Shown piece by piece: positions 33,361-47,063 of a stretch of 64,000 nucleotides of DNA; the stretch's first letter is position 1, and the number at the start of each line of letters is the position of its first letter. The position numbers and the translations under genes are program-made. Source of the stretch: Punica granatum. Its lineage: Eukaryota; Streptophyta; Magnoliopsida; Myrtales; Lythraceae. The notes under the pieces are model-generated. The model worked only from the letters and a program-made list of their open reading frames with translations, was not told the origin of the DNA and did not search any database. The stretch is from assembly GCF_007655135.1 (NCBI RefSeq), contig NC_045128.1:24522811-24586810 (forward strand), written 5' to 3'.

Positions 33361-35422
33361 CGTGCAATTGCAGTTGGCCATCCCCTGCACGGTGGAGTGT
33401 CACTATTAATACTATTACAGAATTATGTGCATCGGGATTTGATGTAGATTTTTTTTTTCAGTGAAAAGTCATCAATTACTTGTCAACCATTGTTGGTCTT
33501 ATAAGTACAATTTTAAATTTTATTGCGATTCATTATTATTTCAGTGGAGCCCATGAATCTCCAAAATTTGACAATATGATATGAGAGAAAAAATTAAACG
33601 AGTCTAACATATCAAAGTAGCATGCATTATTTCTAATTATATATTAAGAAAAATGTGAGAGAAATAAGTGTTGTAGACTTTATAGAATAACTTGATAGAC
33701 ACTAGATTGAGATTTTAGTATATATGTTAACCTCATCAAATATTTTCTCTGCGATAGGTTGCGATTGATAAATTACGCATAGCCTCGTGGCAGTTTACTA
33801 ACAATATCCAACTAATAATTGCTCATTATTGGAATAAGATTTTCCCAACTAGTGCAGCCCTTGTTATGAGTCCACATGTAATTGGAGACACAATTTTCTG
33901 TCTCAATTTTGATTTGATTTGATTTTACATAATTACATTGTAAAAGGCAGCAGTGATTTTACCATTTGAATTTGGGGTAATGAATCTCTCTCACCTCAAA
34001 AGCACTTAAAGCTTGTAAATGAAATGATGAATTCAACAATACCCCACTTGTCATATCATATGTTCAACTATCAGTGTCACACTCACATATATAAGATATT
34101 GGTCATAATTTGCTGCTGTCTGCACACGTAGGGGGGGAGTAAGTATTACGTGTATATGTGTTTCTTGCCCTTCACAATCATTAGTCATTCTTTACCCTGT
34201 TCATTAAGATTAGCAAAGAAAGAGACAAAATTTGTCTTCCAATAACAGGTTTTCTCCCCAATCAACAATAAAGATAATCCTAGCTTAGCTTTTGCTTAGG
34301 CTTTAGGGGGCAGAGAGTATCAGGCATCTCAATCGGCTTATAAATATCTGAGTAGGCAAGATAGAAAAATCCAATCACAATGATCCGTAAAACCAACGAA
34401 TGCCCGAAAGCTCTCAACTGTATAAAGAACTGTCAATGAGAAACATATAATCATTACCACATATGATACAACGTAGGAAAGTCTATAGTGCAATTATTTT
34501 CTAGTATCGTTATTTTTTAAGATCTTTAAATTACAATCAATTTTTACATGAATAAATAAATAATTGATCATCAAACGATATAAAAGGTAATTGGGCCATT
34601 TATGATTCTGCAAAGAATTTCTCGATGCCGTTAGCATGACATGAGGTTTGCCTTTTGGTACATTAATGGAAATGGTCATGAATGCTAAACCACCTAATTA
34701 TACACAAACCACGAATCACGACATTGTAATGCACCATGGAATTGTGAATTTGGATTATTTAGTGAAACTCAGATCGATGTCCCAATCACGACAAGGCATA
34801 AAAGATTAAGAAAACTATTGATGCATACATGATATATGCTTTTCTTGTTTCCTTTCATTGATAATGAACAGCTTGTGACTCATAAAGTTTGGTCTCCTTG
34901 CGGACTGCATAAAAGGCTATATAGAGAATTTCATGCTACTAAAGAGAATGGACGGTGAGGAAGTAGACAAAATAGGCGTCACAATAATCAATCGCATCAC
35001 CATTGAATATCTCTAAAAAAGTTTTTTTTTAAAAATATTTCCTGTAAAGTAGGAAGAGCAAGCCATGATTACGTGATACCCCAAATTTAGCTACATTTAG
35101 GCTAACATTATAATACATCCAACGTGTTAGTGACAGTGTATTAATAATGTGTACGAATACCTAATCGACTATCCGTGGGCATCTTTCAATTAAAGTTGAA
35201 AATCCATATCGAAAGATTTTGTGATTAAGGTGAGCCATGCCCGAGTAGGGATATTTCTTAACAAATCATAGGCTAAGGACATTATAGGGTATCATATTTA
35301 AAGAAAATAATTTTTCCTATAACTTCAAAACATATTACTGTCTTTGCAGCTCAAACTTTTTCGCGATCCTAGTATTGATTTGCTTAATCAGTTTTACCAA
35401 TCTATATTGATATAATATGTTT
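33361..35422. other. AT-rich intergenic sequence, nothing recognised
   Basis: The longest open frame is 61 codons on the minus strand with no family features. No repeat boundaries were seen. Confidence 0.5.
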
Positions 35423-35424
35423 TA

Positions 35425-35734
35425 GGCTTTGTTTGGGAGTGTAGCGGCGATCGAATAAATGCTTTTTTTAATTGTTTTTAGAGTGTTGGATGAATTGTTT
35501 CAGAATCGTGGTTTCGACAATTTCAACAGTTGGAAATATGATTTTTTTGCAGTAAGTTAATAGGTACTTATCAAAGCTATATCAACTTATTCTATATTTC
35601 AAGCATTAACTTTAATTTCAACGGTTTAAAATTATTACATCCAAACAAATTAATATACTTTGAAATCAACGCTTAATCTTTAACAATTATATTTCAAAAT
35701 GTTTATATCAATAATAGCACTTCCAAACCAAACC
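35425..35734. mobile_element. Tourist-like (PIF/Harbinger?) MITE, about 310 bp
   Basis: The ends are inverted: GGCTTTGTTTGGGAGTG on the left and the complement GGTTTGGTTTGGAAGTG on the right. TA flanks both ends (TTA left, TAA right), which fits but does not prove a TWA target. The interior is AT-rich and non-coding. Confidence 0.55.
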
Positions 35735-35739
35735 TAACT

Positions 35740-38585
35740 TGGAATATGCGGTGAAGAGACACCCAAAAACACGAGATCAGATTATCATGAAATAAAATAG
35801 CTACGCGATAAAATTATCAAATCGGGACAAATATCTACTGACAAAGTATGGAGAAATCAATTAAACAAAAAATTGGAGATTACATTCAAAGATGTCATTC
35901 AATTGCGACACGTGTTATAAATTAACCACGTCAAGAAGAGTCCATCCTCAATCCTCTCAAAACTCTCCCTCTCCCTCTAAACCATAGAATCTCCGAAGAG
36001 GTAACCTAGCCCAAGAAGATCACACCGTCCTAATTGATATTTCTCCCTCTCCCCTCTAGGATCTTTGTCCCTATTTAATTGATTAATTCTAACAAGATTA
36101 CAGGATTTCCGATAAATAAATAAATAAAATTATCGATTTATGGCGGATGTCTTGGATTAAGCCCAGAACTGAAAGCCTTAGAAGAGTAAGAAATCATCGA
36201 ACAAACGGGAGTACACGTAGACACTGACAAGACACTTACAAGATAAGATTTATACTATGATTTTGTGAAACTGTAATTGATCTTTAAACTATGTTCATGA
36301 ATCATGACTATTAGACACTTACAAGTGCGCTCGGCAAATTTTAGATACATTGAAAATGTGGAATATTCTATGGCACAAACCAGTCCTTTTTTCATCGTCA
36401 TCAGTGAATGCGGGCAAAAAACCACTATGCGAATCTGATCTACCAATACTTTTATTCGTGCAGTGGCATGGAAATAAATATGATTTAATTTCTTGTACTT
36501 TCTTTTCTTGTACTCATACTTTATCGGTCTATGTATGTTTAGTTTATACATACATAATGATCCTAATGGGACAATTCTCTACTTAAAGTACTAATACAAT
36601 GCTGACCAATGACCATTAATTAGAAAAAGGAGAAAAAGGGAAAAAGAAAAGTATGATAATCCGCATGCCTTTCCCTAGCGTGATAAACTAGCCGACAAGT
36701 TCTAATTAATAAAGAGGAAGCAACTTATCATATATATATATAGCTAATTTTCAGTGTCGTGCATTGGACCATTTGTATCTATGCATTAGGATCCCGATTC
36801 ATGAATCTCTCAATTAGAGAAGTGAAAATAAGAGGATTGAACCATTTCTTCTTCTTCTAACTCTTTTTCTAATTCGATAAATGTTGGTTGATCTTATATT
36901 TCATTATAGTTGGATTTATTTAGGTAATTATTCACAATCTTTAAAAATGAAATTAATTTTATAAACGGTAAGAATTTTGAATAATCAATTCCTATTTTTG
37001 AGGAATAATTTCTAATATGTTAGACTTTAGAATAATTTAAATGGTTTAGACGTTAGTGACAATTCTGAAACTGATTCTCATATTTAATTTGTTTTGTAAA
37101 TGTTTAATTAATCATTTGTATATTATCTAAGATCGTTACATATATTTGGTTCAAATATAACAATCTAATTTTGTAATATAATGTTTTCTAATAGTACATT
37201 AGGACGTTCTCATTTAAAATACTAAATTTAAATCTTTTGACAATTTTTTTTATTATGAAAAGTGACTTTTAGGAAATTATATTTCAATTCTATACGTGAA
37301 ATTGTTAGATAACGTGAGAACTTTGTCATATGATATACTTATTTTTATTTATGTAAATTAACTAAAATATTTATTTTTAATATATTGATAGCATTTATCA
37401 CGGACATTTATTACTTGGTGTAGTTTGTTTTACTATGTATAGATCCTGAAAATATTATGGATATTATGTGATGCATTCTCCTCATATTCTTCTCATACTG
37501 AATAATGGGAAATTAAAAAAATGATTCGATGCATTGGTACTCACTCTTGATTGAACCCAAGAGATTATCTTCTGTTCCCTAATATTCTATTCACAAACAT
37601 GAGAATGCCACCTTCTCCTACATACATGAGAATACTGTCATATACTTAATTATCAGATTAGCATTTCCTATTTGGATTACTAAGCATGGATTTGCCTAAA
37701 TAATCAATTGTATATTTTATCATGACATTCAGGTATATAACTAAGCGTTCCTTGTTTCCATATTCTATCCACATCATTTTATAAGGTCCTAGAAGACAAG
37801 GTGTGACAGAAATGTCACTTTGGTCTTGAATCTTCGATCTATCTTACTGACACCTATGCTTCACATCAGCACATGCATATATGGACCAAAACAGAAAAAA
37901 GAAATCCTTTCAAATATCAGCGTTCACACTCATTTTTCACACTTTAAGAAATTGTAATTCTCATATGTTTTATAGATTGATAATGAAATTAGGGGTCCTA
38001 GGCATCATAAGGACGGGCCATGACATTTCAAAGCCCCCTAAGGAGGTTGGAGGCCCAAGCTCATTATTTGGGATCAAATTTCCACCACCAACCGGATGAA
38101 AGATGGGATCAATTTACAAGCCTGGCTTGGTCCCAAATTGATGGTCAACTCGGCTCGATGAGTTCGATTCGGTTTCACATGAATGGCAGGGGTTGTATAG
38201 ACGTGCGAGGCTTTGATGAGCAATCTCTTATTTTTGCTTGATTTCATTTCCGTAGATTTGATTTTGCTAGATTATGAACATGCTCTCAAACTGTCACGTT
38301 CCATCTCCACCAAAGGCTTTTAAAGATAACGGAAAGAATTTTAGCGGCTAAATCCTCGGCTTATGGAATCGTCTAACTCAATATGTTCATTCTGTCAGAC
38401 AAATCAGTATTCCGTCAAATGGCAGTTATAAATTGCTGATGCCACAAGCAATTAATTTAACAGTGTTAAATGCAACATAAACTATTCGTAACAATGATTT
38501 TGATGGCGACTCATTTTATCTGAGGGAATGAACATCTAGGAATTATTTTGGTGTAAAAAATCTTTTGGGAACTAGAATTATGGCT
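35740..38585. other. AT-rich intergenic sequence, nothing recognised
   Basis: Small open frames (98 codons or fewer) on both strands lack family features and codon structure. Confidence 0.5.
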
Positions 38586-38589
38586 AAGC

Positions 38590-38945
38590 ATGTGTTCGTT
38601 TATTCCGATAAAGTGATTGAATTGATTTTTCAACATTTAATAGGATTTAACTTACTTGTTTAGTAAAAAAAATTGACATATATATTATCAGATTAAGTAA
38701 AAATGCACTTAGTATTAAGTAAAAATAAAACTAATTATTTTTCAAAACTTGTAATTTTTACTGAACCAAACAATTCTCACGTAATTAATTAGGCACATGT
38801 TGTATTGACATCTTAAATTTTTAACACTTCAAATTAAGTATAAACAAACAACTATAAGCAATTATTTAATCCAATCAAGTCTTTAAATACATTTTTCTGC
38901 ACTCAGTATAGTTCAGCTTGTTTGTTTATTACAAAAAATTTACTT
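38590..38945. repeat. Possible MITE with weak ends
   Basis: GTGTTCGTTTATT near 38595 and its inverted-like partner TTGTTTGTTTATTAC near 38920 bracket an AT-rich non-coding interior with repeated AAGTAAAAAT words. Ends and target duplication are unresolved. Confidence 0.25.
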
Positions 38946-39169
38946 AACTTATTAAGTTAAGTTAAGAAAACAGTTAATGATTCAGTAAATAAAAGATACT
39001 AATTTTATGAATTGATCACTAAGAAAATTAGGAAATTTTATGAAATTGTAGCGGTGCCCCCAAAATCATTTTTAATTGCAAAATGGTCCCATTTTGATGG
39101 ACATGCACAGAAGGGAGGAGAGATGGAAATGACAATCTAGGGGAGAATGCAGTATGCATCCTGGTATCC

Positions 39170-39325
39170 GAAATTCTAATGGATTGTGACTAATTCAGTT
39201 TGAGTTGAGTCCACCCACTAAGGGTGAAACTCTCTCCACATGAGTTTTCTTCATATATAACATTTAAATCAAGACCTTATTTAAGCGGAATATGCGTCGA
39301 ACCACTTGAATCAACCATGTTAGTA
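39170..39325 (-). mobile_element. SINE-like copy, same family as 32270-32640
   Basis: Its complement reads GGTTGATTCAAGTGGTTC, then CTTAAATAAGGTCTTGATTT, then GAGAGAGTTTCACCC and ACTGAATTAGTC, matching the order of blocks in the two + strand copies near 32.3-32.6 kb. Confidence 0.5.
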
Positions 39326-39329
39326 GTTT

Positions 39330-41500
39330 AGTTTGATTGAATAAGCATTTATTTCATTGACCACTTAAAAAATCGGCTCTTAACTTAATTATAAATTAAA
39401 ACAAACACATCAAAACTTTTTAGAAGAGAAATTATTGTTAAATCTCAAAGTACAAGACAGAAAAATAAAGAACCGGTTGTGCTCGGACATGAATGGTATG
39501 GGTCCCTAGGTGAGCTAGCAAAGCATTAGTTTTTTAACATATATATATATATCGCGAAAAAAAAAGAAGTCCACGGCAAAAAAATCTCAAACAGAATCAG
39601 ATATGTCACATTCACCGGATTTCATTTGTTATTAGGAGGAATTAGAATGATCAATACTCATACTAACACCATCCACATCGATATCGAAATCAAATCAAGG
39701 AAACCAAAAGCAAAAAATTAACATGGAAATCTATACAATCATACGTCATGATCGCAATGTTTCAATAATATTGTTTTTATTTTGTGTGAACGAATATTAT
39801 TCCATATTATTGGGATTTCTGGTCAGAAGTTCATTTGACTAGCTATAGCAACATCTAGTGATGTTTATATCTCCAATGATATTGCTTTCAGGATTCATCT
39901 TAATAAAATATATATAGCCACCACAGGAACAGGGTTAATTATAATTAAAGATTTTGGGGTTTGAAGAATTTTGAAGGTATCCACCTGCCATCCCGATCAT
40001 AATTTTTTGCAAATCAGTAAAGTCAACCAAAAGATACAAAAATTTTGGTGCTTAGATTATTTTCATACTGAAAACGTTTTGAGAATAATGATATCATTAA
40101 ATATTTGTGATCATATCAAATAGGGTACAATTGGCAATTAACCATAAAAAATCACGTCCTTTTCACGTGAATAGGCAATAAGCAAAAAGCTTGTTCTTGG
40201 TTTCTTTCATGTCCTTGATCTTGCTAGGCATTGCCAGCCAAGATCGAAATCATCGACAGGTTATAGGTGAACTTGTTCTTTAGGAATTCTCCTATCGACT
40301 GGGGTGTGACAATATGTAATAATATTGAGACCTCAAATATTGCATCAGTAAATGGTACTCTGTTGTTTTCATTCTGAAGTGATTCATCCGAATAATGTTT
40401 GTTGTGAATGAAGCCGATATTGAGGAATTTAGACTGAGAAAACAGAAGAAAGAAATGACACAATATTACACATTCGAGATCATACTCGTATTTTTCAGCT
40501 TTCAATACAAGACCTAATCCAAAAAGAGTTTTACAGTCCTCTCAATTATCACCATACTCTCACTCTAAGAACTCTAGACACTCCACGATAGCAAACTTGA
40601 GAATTCTCAAGAAGGTAACCCTTGATTACAAGGCATTTATACATAAATATTCCTAGAACATATTCAAAATATCCCTAAAGTCACTTAGAGTGATTTTCCA
40701 TTTAAATACATTTTGAGTTGCAGTTAAACTGGACCAAAACGGAAACAGAATCCCGCAACCAGCCTTTAGTGGCGAGGCACAAAGGATTGGTTGCCACGGC
40801 ACGAAGCTGCTTCTCTTCTCAGTATATTGTTCCGTGGCACATTTTGTTCTATGCCGCAACACAATTTGCTAATTGCGTCTTGTTTTTTTGGGTCGATCTT
40901 TGTTCTCGTTTTTGAATTTTTCACTTAATACAAGACATATTTCAACAATATTTTAAGAGTAATGATTCCATATAAAGAGTAAATTGGAATAAGAAGATAC
41001 CCTTATTCTATTATCTTGACAGCCAATATTATACACGACACAAACAAAAAGTGTGTACAAAAATCTAATGAAATCGAGACCTTACATGTATCATGAATTC
41101 TTTCATCTAAGGGAGGACGAAGTGAGCTATAGAAGTTATTAGAAGAATAGGAAGGGAAGAAGCATAGATCATTCCAATTAAAACATGCACAGCAGCGGCC
41201 ACTCGGTCTCTGATGTCCATGTGGCAAGGAAAGAGACCGAGAAGGAGATGCGTGGGCGCTGGAGGGCGCGCGCGGAGGGAGATGTGTCTCTCTGTAGAGG
41301 GACATCTCCCTCTACTCGCTCGTCCAATCAAGGGCTACACGTGACTGCCCTGCTGCTGCTACATCGCAGCAGCTTTTTTTTTTTTTTTTTTTTAATTGAG
41401 ATAGGCAAACGAACCATGTGGCCTGTTGCTCCAGGCCAGGTGACGAGCAGCTAGCCACACATTTAAGCGACTTTTTTTTCTCTTTTTTTAAAGAAATGAT
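39330..41500. other. Intergenic, no gene supported
   Basis: 40500-40930 contains a run (AGAATTCTCAAGAAGG, then a TTTATACATAAATA word) that resembles the end of a copia-type LTR, but no partner LTR is present. 41240-41320 has a short perfect stem (GGGAGATGT/ACATCTCCC). 41374-41393 is a T run. Confidence 0.4.
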
Positions 41501-41504
41501 ATGA

Positions 41505-41655
41505 GCAGTCTCACTAGGTATTGAACATGCGATTTTTAGGTCAACAGGCGAGGGCGTGCGTCACTACGCTACACCTGCTTTTAGTGGATTGATCTGGCTT
41601 GACTGGATTAATTGGGATTTGAAATACCAAGGTGCACACCGAAAAAAAAAAAAGA
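41505..41655 (-). mobile_element. SINE-like fragment
   Basis: The complement starts GGTGTAGCGTAGTGACGCAC and contains GCATGTTCAATACCTAGTGAG, resembling A- and B-box regions of a tRNA-derived element. It shares the CACGCCCTCGC block with 46845-46990. On the + strand, an ACCAAGGTGCAC-A(n) tail like that of the 32.3-kb SINE follows at 41625-41650, so two fragments may be joined. Confidence 0.4.
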
Positions 41656-43785
41656 AATTATGGAACTACAATGAAGATCCGAGAAGAGACTGAACATTAG
41701 AGTTTCAAGAATCTCTTTTTTTGGGTCCCTCTTCGGATGATGTAACGTCTATGCAGCACCATATGATCCCTCAATGGGAGACCCGAAGAGAGACTCCAAT
41801 TGTACATGGTCTTAAGAGGATGACGAATCAAACGAGAATCCTCAAAAATTGCGGCTGTCCAAGGAGTGCAGTACATCGACCTTCAATTTCCCTCTTTTCT
41901 AAACTTCGTCCTACTATTGGCGACTTTGGTGTCACCTTTGTGTCACACCTGTCTCGCTTTTCTTGTCTAATCAATTTGTCTCGAGGTTATTAGACAACTA
42001 ATATGTTTCGATATTCCTGTATCATGTCGTTGTATTCAACATATGTTTTGATAAATTGGACTAAATTTGCGAATACATGACAACTGGAACACGTGTTGGG
42101 CATGTCTTGCTTGACATGCATTGCCATGTCCCAACAAAGTCCTTGTAACAACTTGTCCAATCAAGAGATCCATATGATTTTCTGACTTATTGAATCTTTA
42201 TGCTGAAAAGCTTGAAATTTACATTAGTCCTCTTAGGCTCTCTCCAATCGGCCTCCCTTTCTCCTATATCTAAACTGGATCCTACATTACCACATATGAG
42301 TCACGTTAGATAGAGATAAACTCTAAAGAAAAAAGAAGACACCTGCTCCATTCATGTATCGATGTCTCTGATCCAGGCCCACATACATATTATGTTAATT
42401 AAATGTATATAACTACTATTATATATAATTAATAGTTTTATTAATTAAATTAATTAAAAAATATAAAATAAATTATTACAATTACAAATTAAAAATATGT
42501 CAATTAAAAAAGTAAAAAATAAGGGGGGGCATGGGCTGATTCGTGGGGCTCAGGATCGCCATGCGACAATCCATGATTGGTTGCAAAGGCCATATTTCTA
42601 ACCATTGCAGCCATTTAAAAAAAAAAAAAAGGAGCATGTGTTGCCGCGTGGGGTCCAGGCTTGCCATGTGGCAGCCCATGATTTGCTGCCTCAGCGTCTC
42701 TCGGCAGAGGCACTGGTGCGGATACTTCTCCAGTCGCGCGCATCTGGCAAGGGGGAGAAAGGGCAGCAGCCCCACTAGAGAAAGCCTTTACTTTCTATGC
42801 CAAGTAATGTCATAGGTGACCATGTTTGGAGTTCTATTTGTCGATAAGTTGGTATCAAATAGTTTAGGACATTTGGAATCATGTGGGAAAGATTCAGTTG
42901 TCGCCACTACCCAATTGAGGTATGTTGAAACCTATAGTCACCTAAAGGATCGTATCATGCTATTTGGCTAGGATTTATTGACCAACTACACAGTTGAAGA
43001 TCTAGGATTTGAGTTTCTGTTACAATTGACGGGCTCGCATGCTGAAAACCTGCCCTTTCGGTAGTTAATCGTCTAAGGCCGCCAACTTATTATTAGCTTC
43101 TCCAAGTTGTTCATCGAAAAAACTTCTCCAAGTTGGTTAATCTGATTATCGAGGTCATGCTCACATTTCCACTCAAAGTTGCCTGAATCATGATACTAGG
43201 GATGGACTGAGGGGGTTGGGGGTGGCAGTCGCCACCCTAGAATTTTCAGATTTTAAAGAAATTTACATATATTTTTTCAAATTTTAATGAAATTTCTTAT
43301 ATTTGCCTCTTAATTGAGGAAAACTATTCTATAGTTCACCTCTCAAAAATCTCGCCCCTTCCAAATCTGGGTCGTGCATGCATGATATTGCTCCCCTTAT
43401 TCGAGACTAAGCAAAAAATCTAATCAAACTAAATCATGATCAGTTCAAATCACTCGTTTCGATATTAGATGATTTACAAAATCGAGTTATTATTTAGAAA
43501 TTTTTTATTGATTTATCACGTTTAAACGATTTTAAACCAGCCACGTATACTTCGTTTTTTCTTTATAAAATTGTCCAACTTTGTTCTTCTTCCGTAACTT
43601 CCTAATACTGCACCGTTGGCGACTTGGTTTTCCCTTTGTGTCACATCGGCCTGTCTGACTTTTCTTTGCTAATCAAGTTGTATGAGGTCATTGGACAACT
43701 ATTAGATGTTTCATATTCTTGTATCATGTTGTTCAACATATATTTTGATAAAATTGGACTAAGTTTGCAAATGGATTAATGACCC
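41656..43785. other. Intergenic, fragmentary repeats
   Basis: 42530-42780 carries a GC-richer stretch with GCCATGTGGCAGCCCATGAT and a short stem around CTCTCGGCAGAGG, probably part of an unclassified repeat. No coding region is supported. Confidence 0.4.
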
Positions 43786-43789
43786 AAAA

Positions 43790-44405
43790 AGGTATCATGA
43801 ACTTTGTCTCGTTTTTCAATTTTAACACGAACTTTATTTTTTGGCAAAAAAATGCAGGAACTTTGATTTTCTTATCACATTAAGCAATTGTGTAATTTTC
43901 CATCATTTTACTAACGTGGCGGAAAACGGTGCCTACATTGCGAACGTTGTCACGACAACAAAAATAATAAAAAAATTTACATAATTTTTTTTTTAAAAAG
44001 AAATGCTTTGATTGGAGAAAGGGCGGGGGTCTCCGACCAGCCATCACCCACCACTAGCCACCGCCCTATCGATTAGAGTCGCTGGTGATCCCAGAAAGCG
44101 CCGAAGACTCCAATTGGATCAAGGAGGGGGATTGCTTGAGTCGAGGCCCCACTCGCCGAAATTGGAGGAATCCTCAAATTGGGGGTTCTCATGATTCCAG
44201 CGGGTGGGGCCTCGATCCCAACCACCACCCCTTGATTGGAGTCACCGCCCTTTCTCCGATCAAAGCCACTCTTTCTATTTTTTATTTTAATTTTGTAAAT
44301 TTTTTATTATTTTTGCTGACATAGCATGACACTATTCGTCACATAGGCACTATTTTCCGTCACGTCAGCAAAATATATGAAAAATGGCACAGATCCCTAA
44401 TGTGA
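43790..44405. mobile_element. Fold-back element with incomplete right arm
   Basis: The arms around 43845-44030 and 44250-44405 are inverted copies, with shared words such as GATTTTCTTRTCACATTA, GGAAAACGGTGCCTA-like and AAAAATAATAAAAAATTTAC. The GC-rich core lies at 44020-44270. The left arm extends about 60-80 bp further than the right, so the right terminus is lost. Confidence 0.55.
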
Positions 44406-45860
44406 CAAGAAAATCCACCCATTGCTCTTGTTCCTATAGGAAAGAAATTTTTAAAAAAAATTCCACCCATTGCTCTGTTTTCCCTCTACCTCAACTCAAC
44501 TCTAGGAAGCAGTATGAGGCTGATACAGGCCCAAAGAAGGCTAAGCGGATTCATGGACACAATGAGTTAAATGCAACCTTCGTTTTTTTAATTATATCCT
44601 TAAAAACACTCACAATTTGTACCCATAACTTCAATTGCTCATTCATCGTGATAACAGCTCCAAGTTTTATCGTCCTACTAAAACCTTAACTTCCCCTATA
44701 AGGCCCCAAATTATGTCCCGAGAGAGTAGGTGAAGAGTGTGGAGCAGATTCAAGTGAAAAGAGAAGCCTTAAGAGTGTCTTTGTCTTATGGGGTTTTGTA
44801 GCATGAAAGAAGAAAGAGGTTTTGATTTAAGCATAACTAGTCTTCTTGCCAACGCGTTACGCAAGCGATTTCATTTATATATTTCATTTAATTTTTTTGT
44901 GAGATATATTTTAGAACTTAAATGGAATGACAACTTAAAGTATTATTGATGATAGAGATCATGAAATACGATTTTTCAAAATTTTCGTTTATTGCATTAA
45001 TTAAATGTATGTGCATGTTTAATGTAGGAATATGGAGAGACTTTTCATGAGGAGTTGAGGATGCTAATGTGGCGCGTCCTCATCGATCCAAACGGAAGAC
45101 TCTCATCGATTCAAAGGAAAGTCCTTGGAGGCTCTCATGGGAGTCCATTGAATTACATATTTAAGGCATAATGGAAAACGTCTATTAAGTTAATCATGGT
45201 TCGACTTGCGAGAAATAAATTACCGATGTGGCAATTTTTCCAAGGACACAATTTTTTACAACTAAGCTTAAATTAACAAAAAAAAGTCACGGAAGGATTG
45301 AAAGAAAAAATTTATTAAGGTATTAGACTTAAATAGAAAAATAATAGCAAGTAATGGGTGAGAATAAAAAAAATTAAGAAACTGGACGAAAACAGAAAAG
45401 TAGGTAAAGCTAGTGGGTTAAATGTATACTTTTTTTAAAAAAACTTAATGATTGTATTGTTAAATTGATAGAAAAATAAAGTAGAATTAAGTTAAATTAA
45501 ATTTGACTATATAAATAAACAATTCAGATTATCAAGTCTTTTGAACCCCTTATTTCGCTCTTGCCATGACTCTCTGTCTTTAGACCATCTACAATGGGTT
45601 TCTGATCTCGGTCTCTCATGCCCACGTAGCCGAAAGAGAGATTGAGACAGAGCCCAGGGCCATTGGAGCGGCCCCTATTTGGGAGACACGTGTCCCAATT
45701 AAGAGACATCTCCTAAAGGGGAAGGAATTACCCATGTTTTTGTCATTTTGTTTACAGTTTATTAATTTCTTCCCTTTCCAACTATTAATCCGAAAGAAAA
45801 AGCAGACATTAATTAATTACAACGGCGCTTCTAAGAGCGGTGTATCTACTCTATAGTGAT
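44406..45860. other. Intergenic, nothing certain
   Basis: A 101-codon open frame at 44384-44689 has no family features and starts inside the fold-back end. No gene is supported. Confidence 0.4.
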
Positions 45861-45868
45861 TAAATATA

Positions 45869-46333
45869 GGGCAAATATTTTGAAAATTTTCATCACATAT
45901 CGTGATATTTTCAAATTACACAATATTTTAAAAACTTTTCATCATACAACATGAGGTTAATTTTCTATTAATTGCTTAGAGGAAACCTGACGTGGCCAAT
46001 GTTTACGGTCCCACTCACACACAGTCGGACAATTTGCGGGCCCCAAACTTAATTTTTAATGAAAATATTATAAAAACAAAAATTGAAAAACAAATCCTTA
46101 AAAGCAGAGGGGGTGTCAGCGGCCACCATCCCAATTGGGTTTTCTAGAGACCACAGTAGTTGTTGGCGATCTGATTAAAGGTGTGGCGGCCGCAATCAAA
46201 CAATTGACGAAAAATTAACAACGTGTTGTATGGTGAAAAATTTTCAAATTGTCATGCAATCTGGTGAAAATTTGGCGATATGTGTTATGTGATGAAAAAT
46301 TTCGAAATGTCATGCTATATGATTAATTTATCC
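45869..46333. mobile_element. Mutator-like MITE (465 bp)
   Basis: The left end GGGCAAATATTTTGAAAATT and the complement of the right end GGATAAATTAATCATATAGC are followed by matching TTTCATCACATA and CATACAACA blocks, giving arms of about 120 bp. The flanks TTAAATATA (45860-45868) and TTCAATATA (46334-46342) agree at 8 of 9 positions, as expected for an older 9-bp Mutator duplication. Non-coding. Confidence 0.75.
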
Positions 46334-46342
46334 TTCAATATA

Positions 46343-47063
46343 TGATATAATCACGTAATGATGGTCCTGTATTCAAAAGAAAGAAAGAGGTTAGTTGCAC
46401 TAAAAATAACGAAATTTACATGTTCTTTTAAATTTAGTATGAATTTTTTTTTCATAAAAATACATCACTACAGGAAAACGGGTCTATGCACGAACTATTA
46501 TTAAACCCCAAATCAACCATCTGTTACCTTTTTCGTTAATTTTTATTGGCGCGGCAATTGATTTGGGGACATGGCCCTAGAAAAATTTTAAAATAATATA
46601 AAATGCTTAGAAATTTTCAAAAAAGAAAAATTTGGAAAAATGTTTAGAAAATATAGAACAAAATCAAGTATAAAATATAATAAAATAAAATAAGTAATTC
46701 TAAAAGCTAATAACAGCTCTGAAAAAAATATAATAAAATAAAAGGATGTTGACTTTAATGGTCTACTACCCTCCTAAGATTTCCAAAAATTAATTAAATG
46801 TGCTTATGAAAAGATCAATTTAAAATTTTATCCTATCAAAAGAGGGTGTGGCAATGGTGCACGCCCTCGCATCACAATCAAGAGATTCCAGATTTGAAAT
46901 CAATTGTTACTACCCGTGTTCCTTTATTAGCTATTAAGATTTCTATTTCATTGTATTAAGTTCGCGAGCCTTCATTATAACCGAAAAATAAAAAGTTATC
47001 CTAAGAGTAAAATTTTATTTTTAACATTTCATAATTTGGTTAATGTTTGAAAACCTCGGGAGG
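46343..47063. other. AT-rich intergenic with a SINE-like patch
   Basis: 46845-46990 reads GGTGTGGCAATGGTGCACGC, then CCAGATTTGAAATCAA, resembling A and B boxes of a tRNA-derived SINE on the + strand. No target duplication was found. The rest is AT-rich. Confidence 0.4.

Noticed and set aside
40500..40930. Solo copia-type LTR
   Set aside because: Some LTR-like wording, but no TG...CA ends, partner or target duplication could be fixed.
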